Counted from the first letter of the stretch, positions 1 to 12,322 are shown. The stretch: DNA of 64,000 nt from Deinococcus sp. QL22 (GCF_023370075.1 NZ_CP097149.1:1920001-1984000); one strand, 5' to 3'. Numbers and translations are program-made. Notes: generated by a model not told the origin, from the sequence alone.

Positions 1-42
1 CCTATGCCAAAGCTCCCACAAGCACTTCCTGCTCGCCAGCGT

Positions 43-742
<700 letters not shown>

Positions 743-796
743 CTTCAGGCTCAAACTTAGCGTTCCTGCTGAGCCTCTGGTCGCCTATCTTAGAGT

Positions 797-815
797 TTGT
801 GTCAGGAGTACACAA
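797..815 (-). promoter_or_regulatory. Inverted repeat and promoter in front of the GntR gene
   Basis: TTGTGT (797-802) and ACACAA (810-815) form a perfect 6-bp inverted repeat with a 7-bp spacer, about 60 bp upstream of the GntR start. Read on the minus strand, the distal arm TTGTGT also works as a -35 box, 17 bp before TAAGAT. The repeat therefore lies where an autorepressor would block the polymerase. Symmetry and position are seen; the autoregulatory role is inferred. Confidence 0.45.
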
Positions 816-904
816 GGTTGTCTGACTTGTGACTGGTATGGTAACAAAAATAAGAGGCAAGTTCAGGATATATGAACGTTAGATTTTTCACGCCTAGGCC
901 GAGT

Positions 905-1933
905 CTAGCCACCAATATGCGACATCTCAACTTTCCGGCGCTGCGTCACTTCTCCACGCTCCTCACTGTAGCGGTCGCGTCTGATTTGCCAGACATTTGC
1001 GATTTGCGTCCGCAAGTCGTCACCTGATGCCCCAGTTCGCAGCGGCGCACGGAGGTCTGTTCCGCTTCCAGCAAACAGGCAGGTATACAGGATGCCCACT
1101 GCCGACAGCCGCGCCCGCGAGCAATCGCCGCAGAAGGGGGCCGTGACCGATGAGATCAGGCCGACCTCATGTCCCTGTGCGCCCCGGTGCCGCGCCGCCA
1201 CCTCGCCCCGGTAGTTGGCCTGAGCGGGTACAAATTCGCTGCCCAGCCCGTCTTCGCTCAGGCGGGCCAATACCTCGCAGGAAGGGACGACGGCGTCCAT
1301 ATTCCAGCCGTTGTGGTTGCCCACATCCATAAATTCGATGAAGCGCACCACCGCTTTGCCCCGCAGGGCCAGCCACAGGTCGCGCAGGCCCGCATCGTTC
1401 ACGCCGCGCTGCACCACCGTATTCACCTTGACGCCCAGTCCGGCTTGTAGGGCTGCCTCTATGCCGTCCAGCACGCGGTCTGGGTGGGTGCCCAGCCCGT
1501 TCATGCGCCCAAAAATATCGGGGTCGAGGCTATCTATGCTCACGGTGACGCGCTGCAACCCTGCCGCCTTCAGGGGAGCCGCCAGCCGGGGCAACAGCAG
1601 GCCATTGGTGGTCAGGGCAATGTCCTGCACGCCCTCCAGGCGGGTCAGGCGGGCGACCAGATCTGGCAAGTCGCGCCTCAGCAGGGGTTCGCCACCCGTC
1701 AACCGCAGTTTTTCTACGCCCAGGGCCACAAACGCCGCCGCCAGCCGCTCTATTTCCTCGAAGGTCAGCAGTTCGGTACGCGGCAAAAACGCGTAGTCCG
1801 GCCCGAAGATTTCGGCGGGCATGCAGTACGTGCAGCGCAGGTTGCAGCGGTCAGTCACGCTGATTCGCAGGTCGCGCAGAGGCCGCCCGAAAGCATCGGT
1901 CAGGGAAGAAAATGGCGGCGGAGGCAGGCTCAT
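905..1933 (-). CDS. moaA: GTP 3',8-cyclase MoaA (molybdenum cofactor biosynthesis)
   Basis: A radical SAM enzyme that turns GTP into 3',8-cyclo-GTP, the first step of molybdopterin synthesis. From the start used here the protein has 342 residues, close to the family norm. The SAM cluster motif CNLRCTYC gives C30, C34 and C37. The second Fe-S cluster is C268-x2-C271-x13-C285. The protein ends in the conserved Gly-Gly (SHIGG). The reading frame extends 42 codons upstream, but that stretch is Pro/Ser-rich and unlike MoaA, so the ATG at 1933 was preferred; an ATG four codons earlier is possible. No other moa gene is in the window. It is divergent from acs. Confidence 0.93.
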   Translation of the reverse strand: MSLPPPPFSSLTDAFGRPLRDLRISVTDRCNLRCTYCMPAEIFGPDYAFLPRTELLTFEEIERLAAAFVALGVEKLRLTGGEPLLRRDLPDLVARLTRLEGVQDIALTTNGLLLPRLAAPLKAAGLQRVTVSIDSLDPDIFGRMNGLGTHPDRVLDGIEAALQAGLGVKVNTVVQRGVNDAGLRDLWLALRGKAVVRFIEFMDVGNHNGWNMDAVVPSCEVLARLSEDGLGSEFVPAQANYRGEVAARHRGAQGHEVGLISSVTAPFCGDCSRARLSAVGILYTCLFAGSGTDLRAPLRTGASGDDLRTQIANVWQIRRDRYSEERGEVTQRRKVEMSHIGG

Positions 1934-2128
1934 TGCCCCCAACATACGCGCCCCAGAGCCAGGGCAGCGGGAGGCAGGCGGCAATTCGGGCTGCGGCTCT
2001 GTTTGACCCTCTGAGTTTGCCGTGTGGCCGGCTGTGGGCGTTAGACTCCGGCCAATCAAAATTTACCCGGCCCCAGTTTATTTGGCCCCAGCCGTTCCGT
2101 TCCTATTCCCCGTGGAGAACCCCTGCCC

Positions 2129-4066
2129 ATGACCGACCAAATTGACAATGTGCTACATGAAACCCGCGTGTTCGCTCCCAGCGCCGAGTTTGCCGCTACC
2201 GCCAGCCTGACTGCCGCCGAATACCAGACCCGCTATGAACGCAGCCTGCAAGACCCGGACGGCTTTTGGGGCGAAGTGGCGGGCGAGCTGGCGTGGATGA
2301 AGCCCTGGGAGCAGGTGCTGGACTGGCAGGAGCCGCACGCGCAGTGGTTTGTGGGCGGTCAGACCAATATCGCCTTCAATGCCCTAGACCGCCATGTGGC
2401 GCAGGGATTAGGTGGCAAGCGGGCGCTGATCTGGGAAGGCGAGGACGGCGAGGTACGAACCCTCACCTACAGCGAACTGTTGGCCGAGGTGAAGCGGGCC
2501 GCCAATGCCCTGACCGCGTTGGGCGTGGTAGCCGGAGACCGCGTGACGCTGTATCTGCCCCTGATTCCCGAAGCGGCGATTGCCATGCTGGCCTGCGCCC
2601 GAATTGGCGCGGTGCATTCGGTGGTGTTCGGGGGCTTCAGCGTGGGCGCGTTGTCAGACCGGATCAACGATGCCCAGAGCAAGCTGCTGATTACTGCCGA
2701 CGCAGGTTATAGGCGCGGCCAACCCGTGAACCTGAAGGCCAACGCCGACGAGGCCGCCGCCCGCACGCCCACGCTGGAGCATGTGCTGGTGGTGCGCCGC
2801 GCCGGAACGCCCGTGGAGATGCAGGCAGGCCGCGACCTGTGGTGGCACGAAGCCTTGGCCGCCGCCGCCGCCGAACACGAAGCTGCCGCATTGGACGCCG
2901 AGCACCCCCTGTTTGTGCTGTATACGTCCGGTAGTACGGGCAAGCCCAAAGGCGTGCTGCACACCACAGGCGGCTACATGGTGGGCACCTACCTGACCAC
3001 CAAAACGGTGTTTGATCTTAAACCCGACGACGTGTTCTGGTGTACCGCCGACATCGGCTGGGTCACGGGCCACAGCTATACCGTCTACGGCCCGCTGCTG
3101 AACGGAGCCACCGTGCTGATGTACGAGGGCGCACCCAACCATCCCGATTGGGGGCGCTTCTGGCAGATCATCCAGAAACACGGCGTCACCATTCTGTACA
3201 CCGCTCCAACCGCCATACGTGCCTTTATGCGGCAGGGCGACGCCATTCCGGCGGCCTATGACCTCAGCAGCCTGCGCTTACTGGGGTCGGTGGGCGAGCC
3301 GATTAACCCCGAAGCGTGGATGTGGTACCGCCGCGTGATCGGGGGCGACCGCTGCCCGGTCATCGATACGTGGTGGCAAACCGAAACGGGGGCGATCATG
3401 CTGACCACGCTGCCGGGGGCGCATCCGGCCAAACCCGGCACGGCGGGCCTGCCCATGTACGGCGTAGAGGCGGCTATCGTGAACCGCGAAGGCGAGGAGC
3501 TTGGCCCCGATGAGGGCGGCCTGCTGGTGATCCGGAGGCCCTGGCCCTCCATGCTCCGCACCGTGTACGGCGACGACGAACGCTACCGCAAAGCCTACTG
3601 GGGCGAGATTCCGCACGTGTACTTTGCCGGAGACGGCGCACGCAAAGACGCCGATGGGTACATCACCGTGATGGGCCGCGTGGACGACGTGCTGAGCGTA
3701 TCAGGCCACCGCCTGGGCACCATGGAAATAGAAAGCGCACTGGTGGCCCATCCCAGCGTGGCCGAGGCCGCCGTGGTGGGCAAACCCGACGACCTGAAGG
3801 GCGAGTGCGTGGTGGCCTTCGTGCTGCCCCAGGCGGGCCAGACGGTAGACCCGGTGGCCCTGCGAGCCTACGTGGTGTCTCAGATCGGCGCACTGGCCCG
3901 CCCCGACGCCATCTACATTGCCGACGCCCTGCCTAAAACCCGCAGCGGCAAGATCATGCGGCGGTTTTTGCGGCAAATTGCAGCGGGCCGCAAGATAGAG
4001 GGCGATACGAGTACGTTGGAAGACCCCAGCGTACTGGAACGGCTGGCGGCGACGGCGGTGGTGTAA
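2129..4066 (+). CDS. acs: Acetyl-CoA synthetase (AMP-forming)
   Basis: Activates acetate to acetyl-CoA through acetyl-AMP, in the cytoplasm. The 645-residue length is typical of Acs. The adenylate-forming signature [11 protein letters not shown] starts at residue 265. WWQTETG is the conserved acetate/ATP-site motif. C-terminal [11 protein letters not shown] carries the catalytic lysine at about K608, the residue that is reversibly acetylated in many bacteria. It is a single gene, divergent from moaA and convergent with the next aminotransferase. A GTGGAG element lies about 10 bases before the ATG, a rather long spacing. Confidence 0.96.
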   Translation: MTDQIDNVLHETRVFAPSAEFAATASLTAAEYQTRYERSLQDPDGFWGEVAGELAWMKPWEQVLDWQEPHAQWFVGGQTNIAFNALDRHVAQGLGGKRALIWEGEDGEVRTLTYSELLAEVKRAANALTALGVVAGDRVTLYLPLIPEAAIAMLACARIGAVHSVVFGGFSVGALSDRINDAQSKLLITADAGYRRGQPVNLKANADEAAARTPTLEHVLVVRRAGTPVEMQAGRDLWWHEALAAAAAEHEAAALDAEHPLFVLYTSGSTGKPKGVLHTTGGYMVGTYLTTKTVFDLKPDDVFWCTADIGWVTGHSYTVYGPLLNGATVLMYEGAPNHPDWGRFWQIIQKHGVTILYTAPTAIRAFMRQGDAIPAAYDLSSLRLLGSVGEPINPEAWMWYRRVIGGDRCPVIDTWWQTETGAIMLTTLPGAHPAKPGTAGLPMYGVEAAIVNREGEELGPDEGGLLVIRRPWPSMLRTVYGDDERYRKAYWGEIPHVYFAGDGARKDADGYITVMGRVDDVLSVSGHRLGTMEIESALVAHPSVAEAAVVGKPDDLKGECVVAFVLPQAGQTVDPVALRAYVVSQIGALARPDAIYIADALPKTRSGKIMRRFLRQIAAGRKIEGDTSTLEDPSVLERLAATAVV

Positions 4067-4082
4067 GGCACGTCATTGGGGC

Positions 4083-4117
4083 GGAGGCCAGTCCATACCC
4101 ACGTTGAACTGGCCTCC
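4083..4117. terminator. Hairpin between convergent acs and aminotransferase genes
   Basis: GGAGGCCAGT (4083-4092) and ACTGGCCTCC (4108-4117) form a perfect 10-bp stem with a 15-base loop, in the 75-bp gap between two converging genes. There is no T-run on either side, so it is not a textbook intrinsic terminator. Position and symmetry suggest it ends or stabilises both transcripts. Confidence 0.5.
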
Positions 4118-4141
4118 ACCCCTCGTGCTGATTGCTTCCCT

Positions 4142-5326
4142 TCAAGAGGGAACGTGGTCGATCACCGGGGCCGGGGCTGTCAGCGTAACTTCGCCCAACC
4201 GCCGGGCAGCCTCCACCAGCACTGCCGGAGGCTGCACCAGCGCAAAACGCACAAAGCCCTCTCCACCCTGTCCAAAGGCCCGGCCCGGACTGAGAGCCAC
4301 TCCAGTCGTCTCGGCCACGCGCACGGCGTAGGCCACGCTGTCGGTGAGGCCGGGTACCCGCGCCCACAGGTACATGCTTGCCTGCGGCGTCTGCACCGTC
4401 CAGCCCAAATCACGCAGGGCAGGCAGCAGCGCGTCACGGCGTTGCTGGAACACTCTGGCTCCCTCGCGGCCCAGATGATCGGGCAGGCCCAGCGCCACCG
4501 TTGCGGCCCGCTGAATGCCCAGATAGGGGTGGAAATCCACCGCACCTTTCACGCGGCCCAGCGCGGCAATGGCCCCGGCGTCGCCCGCCGCGAAGCCCAC
4601 CCGGAACCCGCCCATATGGTGCGTTTTGCTCAGCGAATGCAACTCTACGATTCCTTCTATGCCCGCTTCCAGCGCACTCGGCGCGTGGTAGTCGCCAAAG
4701 GTCAGTTCGGCGTAGGGGTGATCGTGGATCAGCAGCGTGCCCCGCGCCCGGCACCAGGCGGCAGCGTGGGCAAAAAAGGCTGCGTCGGCCACCGCTGAAG
4801 TCGGATTATTGGGGTAATTCAGCAGCAGCACACGGGGGCACAGGTCGGCGGGCAAACTCGCCAGATCGGGTAAAAAACCGCGCTCTGGCCTCAGCGGCAG
4901 CGGAATCACATCTAATCCGGCCACCGCCGCCGCGCCCAGATACGGCGGGTAGCAGGGATCAGGCAGCAGCAATATGTCGCCGGGATCAGTGACGGCCAGC
5001 AGCAGATGTGCCAGCCCTTCCTGTGCGCCGATCAGGGGCAACACTTCCCGCTCAGCAGCCAGCAGAACGCCAAACCGCCGTTCCAGGTACGCCGCCGCCG
5101 CTTCCCGCAGCGGGCGGGTATCCGAAAACAGGGGGTAGCGGTAGGAACTGGGGTCGTATGTGGCGTCGCGCAGGGCATCCAGCGCCTGCACCGGGGGGGC
5201 AAGGTCGCTGGAGCCGATGCTCAGGTCAATCACCTTCAGGCCCGCCGCCCGCGCCCGCCCAAGTGCCGCATCCATCAAGGAAAATACGCTGGTCGGCACG
5301 CCCTGTGCCCGCTGAGAAGCCCACAT
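4142..5326 (-). CDS. Class I/II PLP-dependent aminotransferase
   Basis: A 394-residue fold-type I aminotransferase of the aspartate/LL-diaminopimelate type. The PLP lysine lies in [12 protein letters not shown] at about K234. The conserved [12 protein letters not shown] segment (PNNPT) and a C-terminal Arg region (PGRAFG) are present. The substrate cannot be fixed from sequence; relatives include succinyl-DAP, aspartate and N-succinyl-type enzymes. The start is supported by TAGGCT exactly 6 bases before the ATG, with no ribosome binding site, suggesting a leaderless message. It is divergent from nagA and shares a 208-bp control region with it. Confidence 0.88.
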   Translation of the reverse strand: MWASQRAQGVPTSVFSLMDAALGRARAAGLKVIDLSIGSSDLAPPVQALDALRDATYDPSSYRYPLFSDTRPLREAAAAYLERRFGVLLAAEREVLPLIGAQEGLAHLLLAVTDPGDILLLPDPCYPPYLGAAAVAGLDVIPLPLRPERGFLPDLASLPADLCPRVLLLNYPNNPTSAVADAAFFAHAAAWCRARGTLLIHDHPYAELTFGDYHAPSALEAGIEGIVELHSLSKTHHMGGFRVGFAAGDAGAIAALGRVKGAVDFHPYLGIQRAATVALGLPDHLGREGARVFQQRRDALLPALRDLGWTVQTPQASMYLWARVPGLTDSVAYAVRVAETTGVALSPGRAFGQGGEGFVRFALVQPPAVLVEAARRLGEVTLTAPAPVIDHVPS

Positions 5327-5424
5327 GGACGCAGCCTAGAGCATTTGGTGGGAAGAGCGCCGAAGGAGTTAAGACAGCACAACCGCTGTGCTCGCGCCCA
5401 TGCAGCCGGGCCCGCCTCTACATA

Positions 5425-5482
5425 TGAAAATAATTTACAGACTCTGCCCACATTGACAGAAATTATTTTCAGGCAGTACGCT
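5425..5482 (+). promoter_or_regulatory. nagA promoter overlapped by a 12-bp perfect inverted repeat
   Basis: TGAAAATAATTT (5425-5436) and AAATTATTTTCA (5460-5471) are perfect inverted copies with a 23-bp spacer. They stand out as very AT-rich in a GC-rich background. A consensus -35 TTGACA (5453-5458) falls in the spacer, and TACGCT (5477-5482) lies 18 bp further as a -10. The right arm fills the promoter spacer, so binding there should repress; the left arm could act by looping or cooperative binding. The arm resembles the TTATTT/AAATAA core bound by ROK-family NagC/Mlc, but the regulator is unknown. Confidence 0.65.
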
Positions 5483-5534
5483 GGGGCCAAAGCTTCTGCT
5501 GTTCCCCGCCAGACATCCCGCCCAAGGAGCGCCC

Positions 5535-6707
5535 ATGATTGCCCGCTCACTGCAAAACTTACACGGTCACACCTTACGCGGCCACATTCTGCACGCAGAC
5601 GGCATATTTCGGCCCGGTGCGCTGAGCTTCGGCCCGCAGATTTCAGGCCTGATCACCGAAAACGCCCCTGCTGACCTGCTGATCTTGCCCGGATTCATAG
5701 ATACCCATGTTCACGGCGGCGCGGGCGGCGACACGATGGACGGCCCCGCCGGAGTGCGGCAACTGGCCCGCCTGCACGCCCAGCACGGCACGACCACATT
5801 GCTCCCCACCACCATCACCCACCGCTGGCCCGAAGTGTTGGCCGCTCTGCGCGGCGTGCGCGAGGTGATGGATTCGGGGGGCGTCGTGGGTGGCGCGGAC
5901 ATCATTGGGGCGCATCTGGAAGGCCCGTTTATCAGTCCAGGGCGGCTGGGGGCGCAACCGCCGCACGCCATCTTGCCTCAGCCTGCTCTGACTGCCGAAC
6001 TGCTGGATCTGGACGTGATCCGCGCCGTCACGCTGGCCCCCGAACTGCCCGGAGCACTGGAATTGGCCCGCACTCTGGCAAGCCGGGGCGTCCGCATCGG
6101 CATCGGGCACACCCGTGCTGACGCCGACACCGTGTCCACTTTCCTGCACACACTGCAAGAGTTGGGCGCGGCGACCTCTGCCACGCATCTCTACAACGCG
6201 ATGGGCGGGATAGAAGGCCGTACACCCGGCCCGGTGGGGGCGCTGCTGGCCGACCCACACTCCTTCCTGGAAGTCATTCTGGACGGCATTCATGTGCATC
6301 CCACCAGTTTTCTGCTGGCCCGCGCCGCTGCACCGGGCCGGGTGCTGCTGATCACCGACGCAATGCGGGCTGCCGGACTGGGCGACGGCGACAGCGAACT
6401 GGGCGGCCAACCCGTGACCGTGAAAGACGGCAAGGCCACCCTGCCAGACGGCACGATTGCCGGAAGTGTGCTGACGCTAGATGTGGCCCTCAGAAACGCG
6501 GTGCGGCTGGGCATTTCACTGGCCGAAGTCAGCCGGATGCTGAGCGCCGCCCCCGCCGCCTCGCTGGGCCTGACCGACCGGGGCGAGTTGCGCGTGGGCC
6601 TGCGGGCCGACCTGACCGTGCTGGACACCGACCTGAATGTAAAAGCTGTGTATGTGGGCGGCCAATCTATTCCTCTTCAAGCCCACCCTACCGAGGCCAA
6701 CGTATGA
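5535..6707 (+). CDS. nagA: N-acetylglucosamine-6-phosphate deacetylase
   Basis: Removes acetate from GlcNAc-6-phosphate to give glucosamine-6-phosphate, in amino-sugar catabolism and cell-wall recycling. It is a 390-residue amidohydrolase. The metal motif DTHVHGGAGGD gives H58 and H60; GHTRADAD and ATHLYNAM carry further metal and substrate histidines; LITDAM carries the catalytic aspartate at about D275. AAGGAG precedes the ATG. It overlaps the following SIS-domain gene by 4 bases (ATGA), so the two are translationally coupled and give consecutive pathway steps. Confidence 0.95.
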   Translation: MIARSLQNLHGHTLRGHILHADGIFRPGALSFGPQISGLITENAPADLLILPGFIDTHVHGGAGGDTMDGPAGVRQLARLHAQHGTTTLLPTTITHRWPEVLAALRGVREVMDSGGVVGGADIIGAHLEGPFISPGRLGAQPPHAILPQPALTAELLDLDVIRAVTLAPELPGALELARTLASRGVRIGIGHTRADADTVSTFLHTLQELGAATSATHLYNAMGGIEGRTPGPVGALLADPHSFLEVILDGIHVHPTSFLLARAAAPGRVLLITDAMRAAGLGDGDSELGGQPVTVKDGKATLPDGTIAGSVLTLDVALRNAVRLGISLAEVSRMLSAAPAASLGLTDRGELRVGLRADLTVLDTDLNVKAVYVGGQSIPLQAHPTEANV

Positions 6708-7738
6708 CCAACCCACTCAACCCGCTGATGCTGCAAGAAGCCCGTGAGGCGCCCGCCGTCATTGCCCGCCAATTGGCCGAGAATGCCGAGGCCGCCGCAC
6801 GGTTGGCCGAGGCCCTGCGCCAGCGCCGACCGCCGTATGCCGTGACGGTGGCGCGGGGCAGTAGCGATCATGCCTGCACCTTCCTGAAATACGCGCTGGA
6901 GACGCAATTGGCGCTGCCTGTGGCCAGTCTTGGCCCCAGCGTGCATACCCTCTACGGCACGCGGCTGGATCTGCGCAGCGCGTTGGTCATTGCGGTGTCA
7001 CAGAGTGGGGCCAGCCCGGATGTGGTGGAAAACGTGCGGATGGCACGCGAAGGCGGGGCGCTGACAGTGGCCCTCGTGAACGTGGAAGACAGCGATCTGG
7101 CGGGGGCCGCCGAGTTCGTGTTGCCCCTGAAATGCGGCGAGGAACGCGCCGTGGCCGCCACCAAAAGCTACTTGGCTAGCCTCACCGCCTTTTTGCCCGT
7201 GCTGGCGGCCCTGACTGAAGGTGATGCCCTCAACACCGCCCTGCACGCTCTGCCCGCCGCCCTGACGCGCACGCTGGAATTGGAACCTGCTGCCAGCGAA
7301 TTGGCGGAGCGCTACCGGTTTGCCGACAATTTGCTGGTGCTGGCGCGGGGGCTTCACTTTGGGATTGCTCAAGAAGCCGCGCTGAAGCTCAAAGAAACGT
7401 CGGGCATTCACGCCGAAGCCTATTCTGCCGCCGAGTTCAGTCACGGCCCCAAGCGCCTGCTGGCCGAGGGTGTGCCGCTGCTGGGTTTTGCCTCCGCCGA
7501 CGCCGCCCAAGGGGCGACGGCTGCCGCTTACGCCGATCTGCTGGCTGCTGGAGCCGACCTCCGTACCATCGGCCCGGCACTGGGCAGCACCCTGACCACG
7601 CCGCAGACCGGGCACGCCCTGACCGATCCGGTGGCGAGTGGACTGGCCTTTTACCTGTACGGCGCGCATCTGGCCCTGCACCGGGGCCTCAATCCAGACG
7701 CGCCCCCGCTGCTGAGCAAGGTCACAAAAACGCGCTGA
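6704..7738 (+). CDS. SIS-domain glucosamine-6-phosphate deaminase-like protein (NagB-II/GlmS isomerase type)
   Basis: A 344-residue protein matching the C-terminal isomerase half of GlmS but without the glutaminase domain. It opens with a GlmS-like MLQEAREAPAVIARQL segment and has two SIS domains, about 30-165 and 190-340. Sugar-phosphate loops include ARGSSDH, VSQSGASPD and ARGLHFGIAQEAALKLKE. Next to nagA, with a 4-base overlap, the likely reaction is glucosamine-6-P to fructose-6-P plus ammonia, replacing a classical NagB. The C-terminal SKVTKTR ends like GlmS (KSVTVE). Substrate assignment rests on context. Confidence 0.88.
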   Translation: MTNPLNPLMLQEAREAPAVIARQLAENAEAAARLAEALRQRRPPYAVTVARGSSDHACTFLKYALETQLALPVASLGPSVHTLYGTRLDLRSALVIAVSQSGASPDVVENVRMAREGGALTVALVNVEDSDLAGAAEFVLPLKCGEERAVAATKSYLASLTAFLPVLAALTEGDALNTALHALPAALTRTLELEPAASELAERYRFADNLLVLARGLHFGIAQEAALKLKETSGIHAEAYSAAEFSHGPKRLLAEGVPLLGFASADAAQGATAAAYADLLAAGADLRTIGPALGSTLTTPQTGHALTDPVASGLAFYLYGAHLALHRGLNPDAPPLLSKVTKTR

Positions 7739-7793
7739 ATTGAGTCCCGCAGTTTTGGTACTGACTGGACATAACGCTGCCGCTGACGCCGGG

Positions 7794-8012
7794 TTGTTGT
7801 GAGTTTGCGGTTGAAACTATAACAAGGGCAGAAGGCGGTCAATGTCGGAAGCAAAGCGCAAACGCTCGACCTACTAGATTCAGGTTCACATGTCCATCAA
7901 GCATTCGAGCTGCGGAATCCATTGGGCACAGGTTGGGCACGGTAAAGATTCGAGTCCATTTTCATTGAGTAGCCCAACAGCAAAAACCCCCGCACTGGGC
8001 GGGGGAATTTTT
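7794..8012 (+). ncRNA. Candidate small RNA between an orphan promoter and a terminator
   Basis: A good promoter, TTGTTG (7794-7799), 18 bp, TATAAC (7818-7823), reads rightward into a region with no plus-strand gene for 6 kb. The first termination signal is the hairpin at 7987-8005 followed by TTTTT, which would give an RNA of about 180 bases starting near 7830. No convincing reading frame lies inside. The only support is promoter plus terminator; no known RNA family was recognised. Confidence 0.35.
7987..8012. terminator. Bidirectional terminator (tRNA-Asn and possible sRNA)
   Basis: CCCCCGC (7987-7993) and GCGGGGG (7999-8005) form a 7-bp stem with a 5-base loop. AATTTTT follows on the plus strand, and GTTTTTG follows on the minus strand. 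It lies 9 bases past the 3' end of the minus-strand tRNA-Asn, so it should end that transcript, and it could also end rightward transcription. Confidence 0.8.
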
Positions 8013-8014
8013 AT

Positions 8015-8089
8015 TGGCTCGGCAGGTAGGGATCGAACCTACGACCATCCGATTAACAGTCGGACGCTCTACCGCTGAGCTACTGCCGA
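8015..8089 (-). tRNA. tRNA-Asn (GTT)
   Basis: On the minus strand the sequence folds as a full cloverleaf: acceptor TCGGCAG/CTGCCGA, D-arm GCTCAGCGGTAGAGC, anticodon stem TCCGA/TCGGA with loop CTGTTAA (anticodon GTT), and T-arm GTAGGTTCGATCCCTAC. The discriminator is G and CCA is encoded. Length is 75 bases with CCA. A terminator follows directly. Confidence 0.97.
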
Positions 8090-8247
8090 ATATCTGTGAT
8101 TCCGTGTAGAACGGTGTCCACAGCTTAGGCCAGAGCCTTGCGCCTTTTTCGGGCGCGAGAGGGATAGTAGCATGGCCCCCGGAAGCACGCAAGTCCCCGC
8201 CCAGCCCAAATGGACAGTACCCCCAAAACGGGTCTCAGCCGATGGGC

Positions 8248-8775
8248 TTAGGCCTGCGCTCCACCCGGCATGATGGTTCCCGGCGTTACGCCTAATTGGG
8301 CCAAGGCTTCGGCCCAGCGGTCTTCGGCATTGACCTTCCAGATCAGGTCGGGGGTGTCCTGTTCTACCCAGATCCACATGCCCACGCGGGCCTCTTCGGT
8401 CAGTTGGCCCCCGTCCCATCCGGCGTATCCCAGTACCAGCATGTACTCTTGGCCCGATTCGATCACGGCCCGCAGCACATCTAGGCTGCTGGTCACCAGT
8501 AGGTCGGCACTCAGGCGTACTTCTCCGTCCAGGTTCAGCGGCGTGCGGTACAGACACCAGCCCAGCGTGCGGTCTACCGGGCCGCCGCGCCACGCCGGGC
8601 CTGCTTGCTCCGGCATATCGGGCAACAAATCCGACACTGACTGAGACATGGGCGCGTTAACGATCAGGCCCATTGCGCCTTTGGTGTCGTGCTCTAGCAG
8701 CAAGATCACCGCGCCCTCGAAGATGCCGCCGCGCAGGTGCGGGCTGGCCACCAAAAACGTGAGCGGAACAGACAT
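8248..8775 (-). CDS. YqgE/AlgH family protein (UPF0301)
   Basis: A 175-residue member of the YqgE/AlgH family. Typical segments are FLVASPHLRGGIFEGAVILL at residues 5-24, KGAMGLIVNAPM, and the WRGGPV motif near the middle; GYAGWDGGQLTEE is the conserved C-terminal half signature. The molecular role is not established in any organism I can name with confidence; the name AlgH comes from alginate regulation in Pseudomonas. The start is supported by TATCCT 7 bases upstream, a leaderless pattern. It stands between tRNA-Asn and an AT-rich accessory gene. Confidence 0.92.
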   Translation of the reverse strand: MSVPLTFLVASPHLRGGIFEGAVILLLEHDTKGAMGLIVNAPMSQSVSDLLPDMPEQAGPAWRGGPVDRTLGWCLYRTPLNLDGEVRLSADLLVTSSLDVLRAVIESGQEYMLVLGYAGWDGGQLTEEARVGMWIWVEQDTPDLIWKVNAEDRWAEALAQLGVTPGTIMPGGAQA

Positions 8776-8840
8776 CGGCTACAGGATAACGGGGGAGATG
8801 GAGCAAAACTAGAACCCCCATTGAGGAAGGAAGCTTAAAG

Positions 8841-9794
8841 TCAGTAGGTAATGGTTCGCTGAATGCTGAGCGTGGTTCGGCCTTCTGAGGTGTAAATCGC
8901 AGTGACCCAGTTTCCCCAGGCGTCGTAGGTAAATTTGCTCAGATGTGTTTTTCCTACGGTCTGTGACTGAATTTGACTGGTTTGGCCTTTCGTGGTCACC
9001 AAGACTTTGCTGGTGCCCAGAGTCGCCCCACTGACGTCCTTGCTCACCGCCCCAGTCCATTCGCCCTGTGCATTGTACGTATACACAGTTTCTTCCAGGA
9101 ATGTTGCTTCGGCATTCTGTGGGGATTTAGCGAATAGCGTTCTCTTCAACGGCCACCCTAATGTGTTAAGCGTGATCTGTGCTATGTCGCTATGAATAAC
9201 CGTACCGTTAATAATCATATCCTCGGTTTCGGTGATTGAGCCGCCGTTATTATAGTTACAGGAATAACGAACCGAGATTTTCTCCAGACTGCTGATAGAT
9301 AAGATAAATGATGTTAGAGTGCTAGGTCGTTTTTCTTTATCATAGGCAGCCAACAGAGGTGAGGTTGATGTGTTCTTGGAATCGTGCTGTTCGAGACTGA
9401 GCAGGAATTGGTTTGCACTCTTCTCTTCAAAGAGCTCCATAATAGGAAGCTTCGTCTGCTTCCAGAATCCGCCGACAGGTTTATTTTCCTTGTAAAGATA
9501 GAAGTATGTGGTTTTACTTAAATCTTTATACCAAATCGTCTTATAGATATTGTTGTTGGCAAAAAAATCTGTGCGCTCCCATTGTGTAACTGCTTTGCCT
9601 TGGGAAGGGTCTGAAGCAGTCCAGTTCACGCGGATGGGTTTCCCACGATAGGTCTCTTGCGGGAAGCCCACTGCGACTGGGAAACCTACTTCAAAGGGAT
9701 CCGGGGCACACCAACTGGCCTCAACCGAGCCGATACTCAGAACAACACCCCAGAAGAGAAACTTGACTGACCACCTGTGCTGTAAAATGTCCAT
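8841..9794 (-). CDS. Exported protein of unknown function with YD/RHS-like repeats
   Basis: A protein of about 317 residues, not recognised as a named family. An N-terminal hydrophobic segment (FLFWGVVLSIGSVEA) looks like a signal peptide. The C-terminal third holds two RHS/YD-style units, YTYNAQGEWTGAV and FTYDAWGNWVTAI, as in wall-associated repeat proteins, but there is no long repeat array or toxin tip. Codon use is clearly more AT-rich than the neighbours, a sign of recent acquisition. It sits alone between YqgE and the lon terminator. A TTG three codons earlier is the only upstream start; the ATG at 9794 is preferred. Function unknown. Confidence 0.75.
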   Translation of the reverse strand: MDILQHRWSVKFLFWGVVLSIGSVEASWCAPDPFEVGFPVAVGFPQETYRGKPIRVNWTASDPSQGKAVTQWERTDFFANNNIYKTIWYKDLSKTTYFYLYKENKPVGGFWKQTKLPIMELFEEKSANQFLLSLEQHDSKNTSTSPLLAAYDKEKRPSTLTSFILSISSLEKISVRYSCNYNNGGSITETEDMIINGTVIHSDIAQITLNTLGWPLKRTLFAKSPQNAEATFLEETVYTYNAQGEWTGAVSKDVSGATLGTSKVLVTTKGQTSQIQSQTVGKTHLSKFTYDAWGNWVTAIYTSEGRTTLSIQRTITY

Positions 9795-9803
9795 ACACCA
9801 CAA

Positions 9804-9839
9804 AAATACACCCTGTCGGATGAAGACCAGGGTGTATTT
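9804..9839 (-). terminator. lon intrinsic terminator
   Basis: AAATACACCCTG (9804-9815) and CAGGGTGTATTT (9828-9839) are a perfect 12-bp inverted repeat with a 12-base loop. Read leftward after the lon stop, the stem is followed by a T-run (TTTTTGTGG). This is a strong intrinsic terminator. The YD-repeat gene begins just beyond it, so that gene is not simply read through from lon. Confidence 0.85.
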
Positions 9840-9856
9840 GAGGAGTGGGAACAGAT

Positions 9857-12322
<2,466 letters not shown>

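Noticed and set aside
861..877. GTTCA-N7-TGAAC as a moaA terminator or operator
   Set aside because: Only 5-bp arms with no T-run or promoter context; within chance expectation.
8841..9794. RHS toxin with a delivery system
   Set aside because: Only two short YD-like units, no RHS core, no toxic tip domain and no immunity gene or secretion genes nearby.
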